A stretch of DNA of 64,000 nt from Oligella sp050920755 (GTDB lineage Bacteria; Pseudomonadota; Gammaproteobacteria; Burkholderiales; Burkholderiaceae_B). This document shows, in pieces, positions 1-8,462 of this stretch. The position numbers were made by a program, and so were the translations under genes. Positions within the stretch are counted from its first letter, which is position 1; every line of letters starts with the position of its first letter. The stretch is from positions 434,001 to 498,000 of the forward strand of contig NZ_CP158480.1 of assembly GCF_050920755.1 (NCBI RefSeq). Direction: 5' to 3'. The notes under the pieces are model-generated. The model saw nothing but the letters and a program-made list of their open reading frames with translations. It was not told the origin of the DNA and made no database searches.

Positions 1-2
1 TG

Positions 3-38
3 GAAAATCTGCCTCAGGGCTTTAATCACTTTTCGTAG
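3..38 (+). CDS. thiL: Thiamine-monophosphate kinase, C-terminal tail (partial)
   Basis: Only the last 11 codons and a TAG stop (36-38) lie in the window. The tail reads ...QGFNHFS. ThiL proteins commonly end in a G-F/Y-D-H-F type tail, and thiL usually precedes pgpA in proteobacteria. The call rests on that tail and the neighbour. The TAG shares its G with a possible GTG start of pgpA, so the two genes are probably co-transcribed and translationally coupled. ThiL phosphorylates thiamine monophosphate to the diphosphate, which would link this locus to thiO-thiS-thiG further on. Confidence 0.5.
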   Translation, partial: ENLPQGFNHFS

Positions 39-586
39 TGTTATTTTTTATGAACGATCAACGTACTTCTCCGGTCAAGGCACTTCAGCCGAGTTTTTCT
101 TGGATTCTTAAGAGTCCGCACCGTTTTTTAGCTTTTGGTTTCGGCTCCGGATTAATTCGTCCGGCCCCCGGAACTTGGGGCACTGTATTAGCTTTATTTT
201 TATGGTTGCCTTTATCTCATGTGTTGAGTAATGACTGGGTGATGGGCGGCTTTTTATTGCTGTGTTTTTTATATGGTATTTACTGCACGCAACGAGTGTG
301 TGATGAATTGGGTGTGGTTGATCACAGCGGTATTGTGTGGGATGAGTGGGTGGCCTTTTGGTTTGTGCTTTTTGTCACTACACCGATTGCCGATTCGCCC
401 ACATGGTATTTGATCTATTTCGTGCTTTTTAGAATTTTTGATATATTAAAACCTTGGCCAATTAAGTATTTTGACGAGAGTTTTCAAAATGGTTTCGGCG
501 TCATGTGGGATGATATCGTTGCCTCCCTCTATGTGCTGTTTTCTGTTGCGGTGATAGTCCGTTTGATGGGAGTGATTACAGGCTGA
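38..586 (+). CDS. pgpA: Phosphatidylglycerophosphatase A
   Basis: Inner-membrane phosphatase that converts phosphatidylglycerol phosphate to phosphatidylglycerol in phospholipid synthesis. The PgpA family signature is present: a glycine-rich segment ending PAPGTWGT (residues 36-49), the acidic pair D101-E102 in VWDEW, and the FDILKPWP block near 133-140. Several hydrophobic segments fit a small integral membrane protein, and 182 aa is the usual length. A GTG at 38 overlaps the upstream stop; an ATG at 50 (...MNDQRT) is an equally plausible start and would remove only four residues. The stop overlaps the next ATG by one base (TGATG), so this is part of a thiL-pgpA-pncC operon. Confidence 0.93.
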   Translation: MLFFMNDQRTSPVKALQPSFSWILKSPHRFLAFGFGSGLIRPAPGTWGTVLALFLWLPLSHVLSNDWVMGGFLLLCFLYGIYCTQRVCDELGVVDHSGIVWDEWVAFWFVLFVTTPIADSPTWYLIYFVLFRIFDILKPWPIKYFDESFQNGFGVMWDDIVASLYVLFSVAVIVRLMGVITG

Positions 587-1107
587 TGAAGGATGTTTTT
601 AACGAGTTTGCCGAGCAGTCCGCGCTTTTAGGCAAGTATTTACAGCACCATGGCGTTTTATTAAGTACTGCCGAGTCATGTACCGGCGGTTTTTTGAGTG
701 GCATTATTACCATGACGCCGGGCTCCAGTCAGTGGTTTGACCGGGGTTTTGTGACCTATAGTAATGACGCTAAAATGGCCATGTTGGATGTGGGTGTCAA
801 TACCCTCGAAAAGCATGGCGCAGTCAGTGAGGAAGTAGCAATACAAATGGCCGAGGGCGTGTTATTCAATGTCCCTACCTCAGCGATTGCAGTGAGCGTT
901 ACCGGCATTGCAGGGCCCGGTGGAGGCACAGAGACTAAACCGGTTGGGATGGTCTGCTTTGCTTTGGCTAAACGCACTGCAGAGGGTATTGTGACCTTAC
1001 CCTATACGCGTCATTTTGAGGGTGATCGATCTGAGGTTCGCTTGCAGAGTTGCTACTTTATTATTGATCAGTTAATTAAAGTATTAGAGCCATCTCGCTT
1101 GGATTAA
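586..1107 (+). CDS. pncC: Nicotinamide-nucleotide amidohydrolase (CinA C-terminal domain family)
   Basis: Deamidates nicotinamide mononucleotide to nicotinate mononucleotide, recycling NMN released by NAD-dependent DNA ligase. The stand-alone CinA C-terminal domain is seen: the STAESCTGG motif at 27-35 carrying the probable nucleophile Ser31, and the SVTGIAGPGGG loop near residue 105. Length (173 aa) matches stand-alone PncC. The start overlaps the pgpA stop by one base, so translation is probably coupled. The N-terminal MoaB-like domain that is fused to this one in full-length CinA is encoded separately in this window, at 19173. Confidence 0.93.
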   Translation: MKDVFNEFAEQSALLGKYLQHHGVLLSTAESCTGGFLSGIITMTPGSSQWFDRGFVTYSNDAKMAMLDVGVNTLEKHGAVSEEVAIQMAEGVLFNVPTSAIAVSVTGIAGPGGGTETKPVGMVCFALAKRTAEGIVTLPYTRHFEGDRSEVRLQSCYFIIDQLIKVLEPSRLD

Positions 1108-1120
1108 GCGTCGATGGCTC
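1087..1120. terminator. Weak bidirectional hairpin between pncC and pyrF
   Basis: GAGCCATC (1087-1094) pairs with GATGGCTC (1113-1120), with an inner GCTT/AAGC pairing. It overlaps the end of pncC and has no clean T-run on either strand, so it would be a poor intrinsic terminator. It lies between two convergent genes. Confidence 0.3.
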
Positions 1121-1144
1121 CGGTGCTTTAAGTGTTTTAAGCGT

Positions 1145-1990
1145 TTAGGCTTGCTTAGCTAAAAATGACTCACGGGCGGCATTGATGGTATCACGTGTGG
1201 CTTTTGCTTCAGCCGCCGCTGCTTCCTGCCAATCAATATCTGAGCTGGCGTAGAGAATTGCGCGCGCAGAGTTAATCATCAGACCTTGACCTTTGCTGTT
1301 GGCGCCGGCCATCACAGTGGCTTCAATATCACCACCCTGTGCACCGATACCGGGCACTAACAGTGGCATATCATCACCCACACATTGACGCACTTTGGCA
1401 ATCTCTTCGGGGAAGGTGGCGCCGACGACGAGGGCGCATTGACCGGATAGGTTCCACTTCTCTGCGACTGTTTTAGCCACTTCAAGATAGAGTGGGGTGC
1501 CGTCGGCCGATTCAAAGAATTGGAAATCGGAGCCGCCCTGATTAGAGGTGCGGCATAGGATAATGACACCCTTATTTTCCCAAGCTAAGTAGGGCTCAAT
1601 TGAATCGAAACCTAAGTAGGGGTTGACCGTGATCGCATCGGCACGGTAGCGCTCAAAAGCTTCCTTGGCATAATGATCGGCAGTGGTACCGATATCACCG
1701 CGTTTTGAGTCTAACAAGATGGGTAGATCCGGGTAGGTGCTACTGATGTAGTGGCACAGCTGGGTTAAAGCCATCTCCGCACCCTGAGAGGCAAAATATG
1801 CAATTTGCGGTTTAAAGGCGCAGGCATATTCGGCCGTTGCGTCTACAATGCCTTTACAAAAATCAAAGATAGGTGTCTTGCTTTGTAAAATAGATTCAGG
1901 CATGCGTTGCTGATCCGGGTCTAGGCCTACGACCAGTAAAGAGTTTTGTTTATCCCAAGCGTTTTGTAATTTATCAGTAAACTTATGCAT
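1145..1990 (-). CDS. pyrF: Orotidine 5'-phosphate decarboxylase
   Basis: Catalyses the last step of UMP synthesis, decarboxylating OMP. The catalytic block LDSKRGDIG (residues 93-101, with K96 and D99) and the downstream TVNPYLG and VVGAT segments place it in the longer subfamily-2 PyrF group; its 281 aa fit that group rather than the roughly 230-aa E. coli type. It is a single gene facing pncC. pyrD, another pyrimidine gene, is far away at 25869. Confidence 0.95.
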   Translation of the reverse strand: MHKFTDKLQNAWDKQNSLLVVGLDPDQQRMPESILQSKTPIFDFCKGIVDATAEYACAFKPQIAYFASQGAEMALTQLCHYISSTYPDLPILLDSKRGDIGTTADHYAKEAFERYRADAITVNPYLGFDSIEPYLAWENKGVIILCRTSNQGGSDFQFFESADGTPLYLEVAKTVAEKWNLSGQCALVVGATFPEEIAKVRQCVGDDMPLLVPGIGAQGGDIEATVMAGANSKGQGLMINSARAILYASSDIDWQEAAAAEAKATRDTINAARESFLAKQA

Positions 1991-2095
1991 ACAATTAATT
2001 AGAGAAGAGCATTTATTATTTCAAATCAGCTGCCCTTATTGTAGGTCTTACCGGCATATTTAACTTGAGATAGGCGCAAAATAAAAATAAAAAAT

Positions 2096-2130
2096 AAAAA
2101 AACGGCGTCCCACATTGGAAACGCCGTTTT
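2096..2130 (-). terminator. Rho-independent terminator of groESL
   Basis: Read on the minus strand, the stem AAAACGGCGT/ACGCCGTTTT is followed by a run of seven T and further T-rich sequence. The palindrome occupies about 2099-2130 and the T-run on the sense strand lies at 2096-2102. It sits 40 bases behind the groEL stop. Confidence 0.85.
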
Positions 2131-2169
2131 GTGCTATAAGCAGTTACGCTATGTCGCAGCGGCTAAATT

Positions 2170-3813
2170 TTAGAAGCCCATGCCACCCATACCGCCCATG
2201 CCGCCCATATCAGGCATTGCAGGAGCAGGGTTTTCCTGAGGTAGCTCAGCAACAGCGGCTTCGGAAGTCAGTAATAAACCGGCAACAGAAGCAGCGTTTT
2301 GTAGCGCAGAGCGAGTTACTTTAGTTGGGTCAAGTACACCTTGCTCAACTAAATCACCGTACTCGTCAGTAGAAGCGTTATAACCGTAGTTACCTTCACC
2401 TTTGATCACTTCGTTAACCACAACGCTTTCTTCCTCACCGGCGTTAGCAACGATGGTGCGTAGAGGTGCTTCGATAGCACGAAGGATTAAACGAATACCG
2501 GCGTCCTGATCAGCGGTATCACCTTTAAGAGCAGCAACAGCGGCTTTAGTGCGGATAAGCGCAACACCGCCACCGGGAACGATACCCTCTTCAACAGCAG
2601 CGCGAGTAGCGTGTAAAGCATCTTCAACACGTGCTTTTTTCTCTTTCATCTCGACTTCGGTAGCGGCACCAACGCGGATAACCGCAACACCACCGGCTAA
2701 TTTAGCCACACGCTCTTGTAATTTTTCGCGGTCGTAATCAGAAGTAGACTCTTCGATTTGAGCGCGGATTTGTTTAACACGAGCTTGGATGTTAGCGCCA
2801 TCACCGGCACCATCAATGATGGTGGTGCTTTCTTTGGCGACTTCGATACGCTTAGCTTGACCAAGCATTTCGATAGTGGCTGTTTCTAAAGACATACCGG
2901 TTTCTTCAGAAATAACGGTACCGCCGGTTAGGATAGCGATATCTTCAAGCATGGCTTTACGACGATCACCGAAACCCGGTGCTTTAACGGCAGTAGTTTT
3001 TAGGATACCGCGGATGTTGTTTACTACGAGTGTAGCTAAAGCCTCACCCTCAACATCTTCAGCGATGATAAGTAGCGGACGGCTGGATTTAGCAACTTGC
3101 TCCAGGATAGGTAGTAAGTCGCGGATATTGCTGATTTTTTTGTCGTAGATTAAAACAAACGGATCATCAAGCGCTGCAACTTGCTTTTCAGGTGCAGTGA
3201 TGAAGTATGGAGATAGGTAACCGCGGTCAAACTGCATACCTTCTACCACGTCTAATTCGTTTTCTAAAGACTTACCGTCTTCAACAGTGATCACGCCCTC
3301 TTTACCTACTTTATCCATGGCGTTAGCGATGATTTCACCGATAGAAGTGTCGCTGTTTGCGGAAATAGAACCCACTTGGGCGATTTCTTTAGAAGTAGTA
3401 CAAGGCTTAGAAAGTGTTTTAAGCTCGGCAACCGCTACGGCAACGGCTTTGTCAATACCGCGTTTAAGATCCATCGGGTTGATACCGGCAGCAACGTACT
3501 TAATACCTTCCTGTACGATTGCTTGTGCTAATACAGTTGCTGTGGTGGTACCGTCACCGGCGCTGTCAGAAGTTTTAGAAGCAACTTCTTTAACGAGTTG
3601 AGCACCGATATTTTCAAAGCGGTCTTTTAATTCGATTTCTTTAGCAACGGAAACACCGTCTTTAGTTACTGTAGGGGCACCGAAAGAACGCTCAAGAACA
3701 ACGTTACGACCTTTAGGGCCTAAAGTGGTTTTAACGGCATCCGCTAGGATGTTTACACCGCGAACAATGCGCGAACGGGCATCATCACCAAAAAATACTT
3801 GCTTTGCAGCCAT
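2170..3813 (-). CDS. groL: Chaperonin GroEL (Hsp60)
   Basis: Cytosolic ATP-driven folding chamber that works with GroES. Family hallmarks: the nucleotide-binding LGPKGRNV (31-38) and GDGTTTA (86-92) motifs, and the C-terminal flexible tail of GGM repeats (PDMGGMGGMGGMGF). The 547 aa match the usual length exactly. It is the second gene of groES-groL, with a 108-bp gap after groES, a shared promoter upstream of groES and a strong terminator behind. It is controlled by HrcA/CIRCE and probably sigma-32 (see 4269-4323). Confidence 0.99.
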   Translation of the reverse strand: MAAKQVFFGDDARSRIVRGVNILADAVKTTLGPKGRNVVLERSFGAPTVTKDGVSVAKEIELKDRFENIGAQLVKEVASKTSDSAGDGTTTATVLAQAIVQEGIKYVAAGINPMDLKRGIDKAVAVAVAELKTLSKPCTTSKEIAQVGSISANSDTSIGEIIANAMDKVGKEGVITVEDGKSLENELDVVEGMQFDRGYLSPYFITAPEKQVAALDDPFVLIYDKKISNIRDLLPILEQVAKSSRPLLIIAEDVEGEALATLVVNNIRGILKTTAVKAPGFGDRRKAMLEDIAILTGGTVISEETGMSLETATIEMLGQAKRIEVAKESTTIIDGAGDGANIQARVKQIRAQIEESTSDYDREKLQERVAKLAGGVAVIRVGAATEVEMKEKKARVEDALHATRAAVEEGIVPGGGVALIRTKAAVAALKGDTADQDAGIRLILRAIEAPLRTIVANAGEEESVVVNEVIKGEGNYGYNASTDEYGDLVEQGVLDPTKVTRSALQNAASVAGLLLTSEAAVAELPQENPAPAMPDMGGMGGMGGMGF

Positions 3814-3921
3814 GTTTATTTCCTTGTATTGATCGAACCTGATAGATCAGGATTGATTAAAAATTCTGTATAAAAAAATTGCTGAGTCTGAATACAGCGA
3901 AAAGGCATTTATCGCCGGCGA

Positions 3922-4209
3922 TTAGTCAATGATTGCCAAGATATCGGATTCTTGAACGACTAATAAGTCTTCGCCATCAACTTTAACCGTTTGACCGGTG
4001 TATTTGCTGAATAGTACTTTATCGCCAACTTTAACTTCCATAGGGATAACAGAGCCGTTATCCGCTTTTTTGCCGGCGCCAACCGCGATCACTTCACCTT
4101 GATCAGGCTTTTCAGCAGCTGTTTCAGGGATCACAATACCTGAGGCAGTCGTGCGCTCATTGTCTAAACGCTTGATGATTACGCGGTCTTGTAAAGGACG
4201 CAATGCCAT
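3922..4209 (-). CDS. groS: Co-chaperonin GroES (Hsp10)
   Basis: Seven-membered lid for the GroEL chamber. The sequence begins MALRPLQDRVIIKR, includes the mobile-loop region (ERTTASGIVIPETA, near residues 18-31) and ends ESDILAIID, all typical. At 95 aa it is full length. GGAGTTTC lies upstream of the ATG on the minus strand. It is first in the groES-groL operon. Confidence 0.99.
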   Translation of the reverse strand: MALRPLQDRVIIKRLDNERTTASGIVIPETAAEKPDQGEVIAVGAGKKADNGSVIPMEVKVGDKVLFSKYTGQTVKVDGEDLLVVQESDILAIID

Positions 4210-4268
4210 GTGAAACTCCTTAAAGAATTAGAATATTTAATGATAAATTTCATAAAAACGGGGGAGTT

Positions 4269-4295
4269 TTAGCACTCTGCCCCAATGAGTGCTAA
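4269..4295. promoter_or_regulatory. CIRCE operator (HrcA binding site)
   Basis: Perfect match to the CIRCE consensus: TTAGCACTC (4269-4277), nine bases, GAGTGCTAA (4287-4295). It lies 60 bases upstream of groES and overlaps the end of the predicted -10 box, where HrcA binding would block transcription. The hrcA gene is not in this window. Confidence 0.95.
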
Positions 4296-4323
4296 TTATA
4301 TGGGCGAATTTTGTTCTTTCAAG
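4295..4323 (-). promoter_or_regulatory. Overlapping sigma-70 and sigma-32 type promoter of groESL
   Basis: On the minus strand TTGAAA (4322-4317) and TATAAT (4300-4295) are 16 bases apart, a good sigma-70 promoter. The same DNA reads CTTGAAA, 12 bases, GCCCATATA, close to the sigma-32 heat-shock consensus (CTTGAAA, CCCCATnT). The predicted start of transcription falls inside the CIRCE element, giving combined positive (heat shock) and negative (HrcA) control. Confidence 0.75.
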
Positions 4324-4399
4324 GCGGGGCTAACTTTTTGTTACAATTTAGTTTGCTATGAGCGGATTAGATGGCTTTAGAAAGCGTTTAGAGAGCCGT

Positions 4400-5356
4400 T
4401 TAAAGAGCGTTAGGGAAGCCATAAAAATAATCCCATAGTACCAGCACCGTGCTGAGGCTGAAAAATGAGGCAAAAGTCATCACGATCAAATTGCCCGAAG
4501 TACGGCTTTCTCCATATTGCATACCGATTAAGGCATACAACGTAGCTGCCGGGGCCGAAGCTAAAAGCACGCCGGACATGATGGTAATATGATCGCTTAC
4601 ACCATAGAGCTTAAAACCTATAAAGATAAGCGCAGGGAACAACACTAACTTCCCCAAGCAAATGGGAATCGCCGCTTTAATACTGGATCGGAAACGGATC
4701 GCATTAAGATTGGCGCCTATCGCAAAAAGTGCCACCGGTGCCGCGGCAATACTGAGCATGGTGAGGGTTTTTCTTATTGGTTCCACCACGCCCAATCCTA
4801 ATAGGGAGAAAATAATACCGCTTAAAATTGCCACAATAGGTGGGCTGCTGACAATCTTTTTGAGTGCCGTGAGAAATAATTTAAAGAGGTTTTTCTTTTT
4901 ACCGGATGATAATTCGCACAAAAGAATGGTCGGCAGCACGCCCAGTAAATTCTCAAAAAGCAGGTTCATACTTAAGAAAATAGCGGCTTTTTCTAATCCG
5001 ATAACCTGTGCCAGAACCGGGTAGCCTAAAAAAGCGGTATTACAGAAAATCATTCCTAAACCGTTCAGGGCGGATTGTACGGCGGTGCGACCCAATACCT
5101 TAAGACTGATCAAAACACCAAGCCAATAAAGCCCGATGGTAATGCCACCATAAACAAAAACATATTCATAAATAAAGGCACTACTAATGTCCAAGGTCGA
5201 AATGGCATTAAACACTAAGGCAGGGTAAGCAAAGTTAAGAACATAACTGCCCAAACCCTTGTTATTTTCCAGGCTCAAAAAGCCCAGTTTAACCGCACCG
5301 TAACCTATCCCGATGAGTAGAAAAAGCGGTAGGGTAATATTGAGAATCGTGATCAT
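4400..5356 (-). CDS. AEC family transporter (auxin efflux carrier-like permease)
   Basis: Integral inner-membrane permease of the AEC family, which moves small organic acids such as malonate or malate. About ten hydrophobic segments are visible in two groups, separated by a charged loop near residues 150-165 (SSGKKKNLFK). The N-terminal GIGYGAVKLGFL and the later PAAATLYALIGMQYGE segment are typical of the family. At 318 aa it is full length. The substrate cannot be told from sequence. It is a single gene transcribed away from the peroxiredoxin gene. Confidence 0.85.
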   Translation of the reverse strand: MITILNITLPLFLLIGIGYGAVKLGFLSLENNKGLGSYVLNFAYPALVFNAISTLDISSAFIYEYVFVYGGITIGLYWLGVLISLKVLGRTAVQSALNGLGMIFCNTAFLGYPVLAQVIGLEKAAIFLSMNLLFENLLGVLPTILLCELSSGKKKNLFKLFLTALKKIVSSPPIVAILSGIIFSLLGLGVVEPIRKTLTMLSIAAAPVALFAIGANLNAIRFRSSIKAAIPICLGKLVLFPALIFIGFKLYGVSDHITIMSGVLLASAPAATLYALIGMQYGESRTSGNLIVMTFASFFSLSTVLVLWDYFYGFPNAL

Positions 5357-5530
5357 TGATATAATCCCGGGTTATAATGAACCTAAATTATATAAACACT
5401 AGTAATAACTATGGGTTATATAAAAGGTAGAAATTATTATTAAGCAATGGCTAATTACTGTGTTAGTATTTAAATAACCGTTCGTCGATTGAGTGTGTCA
5501 GCGAAACCGACGTTCATAATTATTTACAGC

Positions 5531-5561
5531 TCAATGTATTATGTTACATAAAACACATTGA
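5531..5561. promoter_or_regulatory. Nested inverted repeats upstream of the peroxiredoxin gene
   Basis: The outer arms TCAATGT (5531-5537) and ACATTGA (5555-5561) enclose an inner palindrome TTATGT-T-ACATAA (5539-5551). The inner right arm ends four bases before the outer right arm. The pair lies 30-60 bases upstream of the start codon, where a regulator would bind. It does not match the OxyR ATAG/CTAT pattern. The regulator is unknown. Confidence 0.4.
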
Positions 5562-5590
5562 ATTATCTAATAGATTAACAAGGAGTCTTT

Positions 5591-6247
5591 ATGTCATTAC
5601 GTATTAATGATATCGCCCCCGATTTTACTGCAAATACCACCGAGGGTGAAATCAAGTTCCACGATTGGATTGGTGATAGTTACGCTATCATTTTCTCTCA
5701 CCCTAAGGATTTTACGCCGGTATGTACCACTGAATTCGGCGCTGTGGCAAGATTAGCCGCTGAGTTTGAAAAGCGTAATACCAAAGTGATTGGTGTTTCA
5801 GTGGATACGGTAGACGAGCACGTTAAGTGGAAAAATGACATTAGTCACTTTTCTAAAGTACCTGCCAACTTCCCGATTATCGACGATACTTCACTACAAG
5901 TGGCTAAGCTTTACAATATGTTGCCTGCAGAGGCATATTTACCGGATGGTCGCACCGCTGCCGACAGCGCCACTGTACGTACCGTATTTATTATCGGTCC
6001 GGATAAAAAAATTCGTTTGAGCTTAACTTATCCGATGTCGGTAGGTCGTAACTTTGCCGAGATCCTACGTGCTTTAGATGCCATTCAAATCACTGATGGT
6101 GTGGCGCTTGCGACACCTGCTGATTGGCAGCCGGGTGAGGATGTGATCGTTGCTTTAAGCTTAGATGACTCTCAAGCCGAGTCTAAATTCGGTGAGATTA
6201 ATAAGGTTTTACCTTATCTGCGTTTTGCTAAGTGCCCATCTAAGTAA
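5591..6247 (+). CDS. 1-Cys peroxiredoxin (Prx6 family)
   Basis: Cytosolic thiol peroxidase that reduces H2O2 and organic hydroperoxides. The active-site block FSHPKDFTPVCTTE (35-48) contains the peroxidatic Cys45 and Thr42, and VRTVFIIGPDKKIR supplies the conserved Arg. The long C-terminal half (PADWQPGEDVIVALSL and onward) is diagnostic of the Prx6 group. Only one more cysteine is visible (KCPSK, at the extreme C-terminus), so the 1-Cys mechanism is likely. AAGGAG lies just upstream of the ATG. At 218 aa it is full length. It is a stand-alone gene with its own terminator. Confidence 0.95.
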   Translation: MSLRINDIAPDFTANTTEGEIKFHDWIGDSYAIIFSHPKDFTPVCTTEFGAVARLAAEFEKRNTKVIGVSVDTVDEHVKWKNDISHFSKVPANFPIIDDTSLQVAKLYNMLPAEAYLPDGRTAADSATVRTVFIIGPDKKIRLSLTYPMSVGRNFAEILRALDAIQITDGVALATPADWQPGEDVIVALSLDDSQAESKFGEINKVLPYLRFAKCPSK

Positions 6248-6294
6248 TCGGCACCGAACTAAAGCTTCATAAAGCTTAATTAAGTAAAACTGTT

Positions 6295-6327
6295 AAAGGC
6301 CCGGCGCTTTCTGCAGCTCGGGCCTTT
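6295..6327. terminator. Terminator between the peroxiredoxin gene and thiG
   Basis: AAAGGCCCG (6295-6303) pairs perfectly with CGGGCCTTT (6319-6327). Short T-runs on both strands make it usable by both convergent genes; the thiG stop is 8 bases away. Confidence 0.8.
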
Positions 6328-6334
6328 AATCTAT

Positions 6335-7150
6335 CTAGTCCAGTAAAAAGGGTCTGCCGGTTACCGGTGTGCTGGGTGAGGCCATGTCTTGCTTAGACAT
6401 GATGCCTGCTTCATAAGCTAAACGTCCCGAGCGTACCGCCAGTTTAAAGGCTTCGGCCATTTTGACCGGATCATGCGCCTTGGCTACGGCAGAGTTAAGC
6501 AGTACCCCATCAAAGCCCATCTGCATGGCGATGGTGGCATCGGCCGGTGAGCCTATGCCGGCATCTACAATCAACGGCACATGCGGTAAGCGACTACGTA
6601 AAATGCGTAAGGCATGCGGGTTGGTTAAGCCCTGACCGGAGCCGATAGGGGCACCCCACGGCATTAGTACCTTACAACCCACATCTAATAGTCGTCGGCA
6701 GGTTACCAGATCATCCGTGCAGTAGGGGAAGACCTCAAAGCCGTCTTTAATCAGCTGTTCAGCGGCCTCAATTAAATTAATCGGATCGGGTTGTAGGGTA
6801 TAGTCATCCCCGATTACCTCTAACTTAATCCAATTGGTCTCAAAGATTTCACGGGCCATATAAGCCAGCGTGATGGCTTCGTGTGCGGTTTTACAACCTG
6901 CCGTGTTGGGCAGTAAGTGCTTGCCGCTTTGCTTAAGAATTTGGAAAAAGGGATTGTCCACACCCTCAGTCGTACTTTGAGTTAGTGGGTTGGCACCGGC
7001 CGCCAATTGACGCTTAAGACCCACGGTAATGACATCGGTTTCAGCTGCCTCAATCGCCTCGGCTAACACAGAAGGGGAGGGATAGAGTGCCGTACCTAAG
7101 AAAAAACGACTGTTTAGGCTGACGCTACCGATTTTAAAAGTATCCGACAT
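6335..7150 (-). CDS. thiG: Thiazole synthase ThiG
   Basis: Forms the thiamine thiazole ring from deoxyxylulose 5-phosphate, dehydroglycine and ThiS-thiocarboxylate. The TIM-barrel family markers are visible: LGTALYPS (18-25), WIKLEVIGD with the probable imine-forming Lys109, and VLMPWGAPIGSGQGL and VDAGIGSPADA phosphate-binding loops. At 271 aa it is normal length. It is last of a thiO-thiS-thiG operon, with only 5 bp between thiS and thiG. The strain has the ThiO (oxidase) rather than the ThiH route to dehydroglycine. Confidence 0.97.
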   Translation of the reverse strand: MSDTFKIGSVSLNSRFFLGTALYPSPSVLAEAIEAAETDVITVGLKRQLAAGANPLTQSTTEGVDNPFFQILKQSGKHLLPNTAGCKTAHEAITLAYMAREIFETNWIKLEVIGDDYTLQPDPINLIEAAEQLIKDGFEVFPYCTDDLVTCRRLLDVGCKVLMPWGAPIGSGQGLTNPHALRILRSRLPHVPLIVDAGIGSPADATIAMQMGFDGVLLNSAVAKAHDPVKMAEAFKLAVRSGRLAYEAGIMSKQDMASPSTPVTGRPFLLD

Positions 7151-7155
7151 ACTGA

Positions 7156-7377
7156 TTAGCCCCCTGTGATCGGCGAAAAGGTAAACACTTCATCTTGTGC
7201 TTTTAAAATATATTCAGCACGTTGCTGACGCGGTACAAAAATCTCATTGACGGCAGTCGCAACTAAGGTGGGGTCAAGTGCTTGACCTGCTTCTCGTTGC
7301 AATTCCTCAACGACCTGTGACAATGCGATGCCCTCAGGAAATTGCTTGTCTGCTCCATTAATTTTTATAGTAATCAT
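7156..7377 (-). CDS. thiS: Sulfur carrier protein ThiS
   Basis: Small ubiquitin-like protein whose C-terminal glycine is adenylated and then converted to a thiocarboxylate, donating sulfur to ThiG. It starts MITIKINGADKQF and ends in the required Gly-Gly (FSPITGG). At 73 aa it is slightly longer than the E. coli protein (66 aa). It sits between thiO (14-bp gap) and thiG (5-bp gap). Confidence 0.95.
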   Translation of the reverse strand: MITIKINGADKQFPEGIALSQVVEELQREAGQALDPTLVATAVNEIFVPRQQRAEYILKAQDEVFTFSPITGG

Positions 7378-7391
7378 GATAAATCTCTATT

Positions 7392-8462
7392 TTAAAGCGT
7401 TGCCAAGACCGGAATATCGAACGCCTCCTTGATGGCGTCTTCAACCATCGCCGGAGCAATCATCCAACCATGTCTGAAAAGTCCATTAATGCGACTTAAA
7501 CCCTGTTCAGTCTCTATGCGCGGAAGATTATCAACCAGCGCCGGACGTAAATTAGTTTCAGTGTGAACTAATCGACCCTCGGCTAAACCGGGCAACACAC
7601 TATGAGCCGCAGCGAGAAGCTCTACGGTGGTACGCACAGAGACCGGTGAGCGATCCTCGCTCTCGATGGTACTGGCACCAATCACAAAAATATTATTTTG
7701 ACGAGGCACAATATACACCTGATAGCGCGGATGTAATAAGCGTAGCGGTCGATTTAATTCCACCTCGGGGGCTTGTACCCAAAAGATTTCACCGCGCACA
7801 CCGCGTACATTTTGACATGAGAGCTCGGTGGGATGAGGGTATTTTAGACGACGGGCACCCACGCCGCGACAATCGAATACCCAATCGAGATGAAGCGTTT
7901 CATCGCCAATAACAATCTCGCCGGGATTTAGCCGATCAACGCTGACACCCCAGTGCCAAGTAACCCCATGAGCCTCTGAGCATAAAGCACTCATAGCCAA
8001 GCAGGTATCCACCTGACCCTCTTGGGGTAGCAACCAAGCATGTGCAGGACCGTGGATTGAAGGCTCTAAGTCCCTCAGCTCCTTGATGGTGATAGGCTTA
8101 GGCGTATCCTCAGGATTGGGAGTTTTACGCTGCAATAAGTGAATCATCTGCTCAGCTGCGCCCTCATCCCCTTGGTGAGCGAGCATTAAACTACCCTTGA
8201 GTCGCAAATCAATGCGATTGTCCATACGTTCGGCAATTGACGACCAAATTGCTAAAGAGCGTTGACCTAAATCATAAACATAGTCATCGCCCGTGTCCAT
8301 CTCCGCTAAGGGGCAAAGCATCCCTGCAGCAGTCCAACCGGCAGCCACACGTGCCTGTGCATCGGGGGCCGGATCAAAAACCGCTACCTCATAACCATGC
8401 GTTGATAACGCATAGGCTAACAAACGTCCGGCTAGACCGGCTCCGGCAATTCCAATCTGCAT
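7392..8462 (-). CDS. thiO: Glycine oxidase ThiO
   Basis: FAD-dependent oxidase making iminoglycine (dehydroglycine) for thiazole synthesis. The dinucleotide-binding motif GIAGAGLAGR (4-13) starts the protein, a second DWVFDCRGVGAR segment falls near residue 195, and the C-terminal GLFRHGWMIAPAM block is typical of the DAO/ThiO family. At 356 aa it is usual length. It is first in the thiO-thiS-thiG operon and divergent from recQ. The start-to-start gap is 126 bp, so the promoter lies there. I saw no TPP riboswitch. Confidence 0.93.
   Translation of the reverse strand: MQIGIAGAGLAGRLLAYALSTHGYEVAVFDPAPDAQARVAAGWTAAGMLCPLAEMDTGDDYVYDLGQRSLAIWSSIAERMDNRIDLRLKGSLMLAHQGDEGAAEQMIHLLQRKTPNPEDTPKPITIKELRDLEPSIHGPAHAWLLPQEGQVDTCLAMSALCSEAHGVTWHWGVSVDRLNPGEIVIGDETLHLDWVFDCRGVGARRLKYPHPTELSCQNVRGVRGEIFWVQAPEVELNRPLRLLHPRYQVYIVPRQNNIFVIGASTIESEDRSPVSVRTTVELLAAAHSVLPGLAEGRLVHTETNLRPALVDNLPRIETEQGLSRINGLFRHGWMIAPAMVEDAIKEAFDIPVLATL

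Noticed and set aside
2115..2324. Plus-strand ORF across the groEL terminator and 3' end
   Set aside because: It is opposite groEL and its terminator, with no ribosome binding site or family features.
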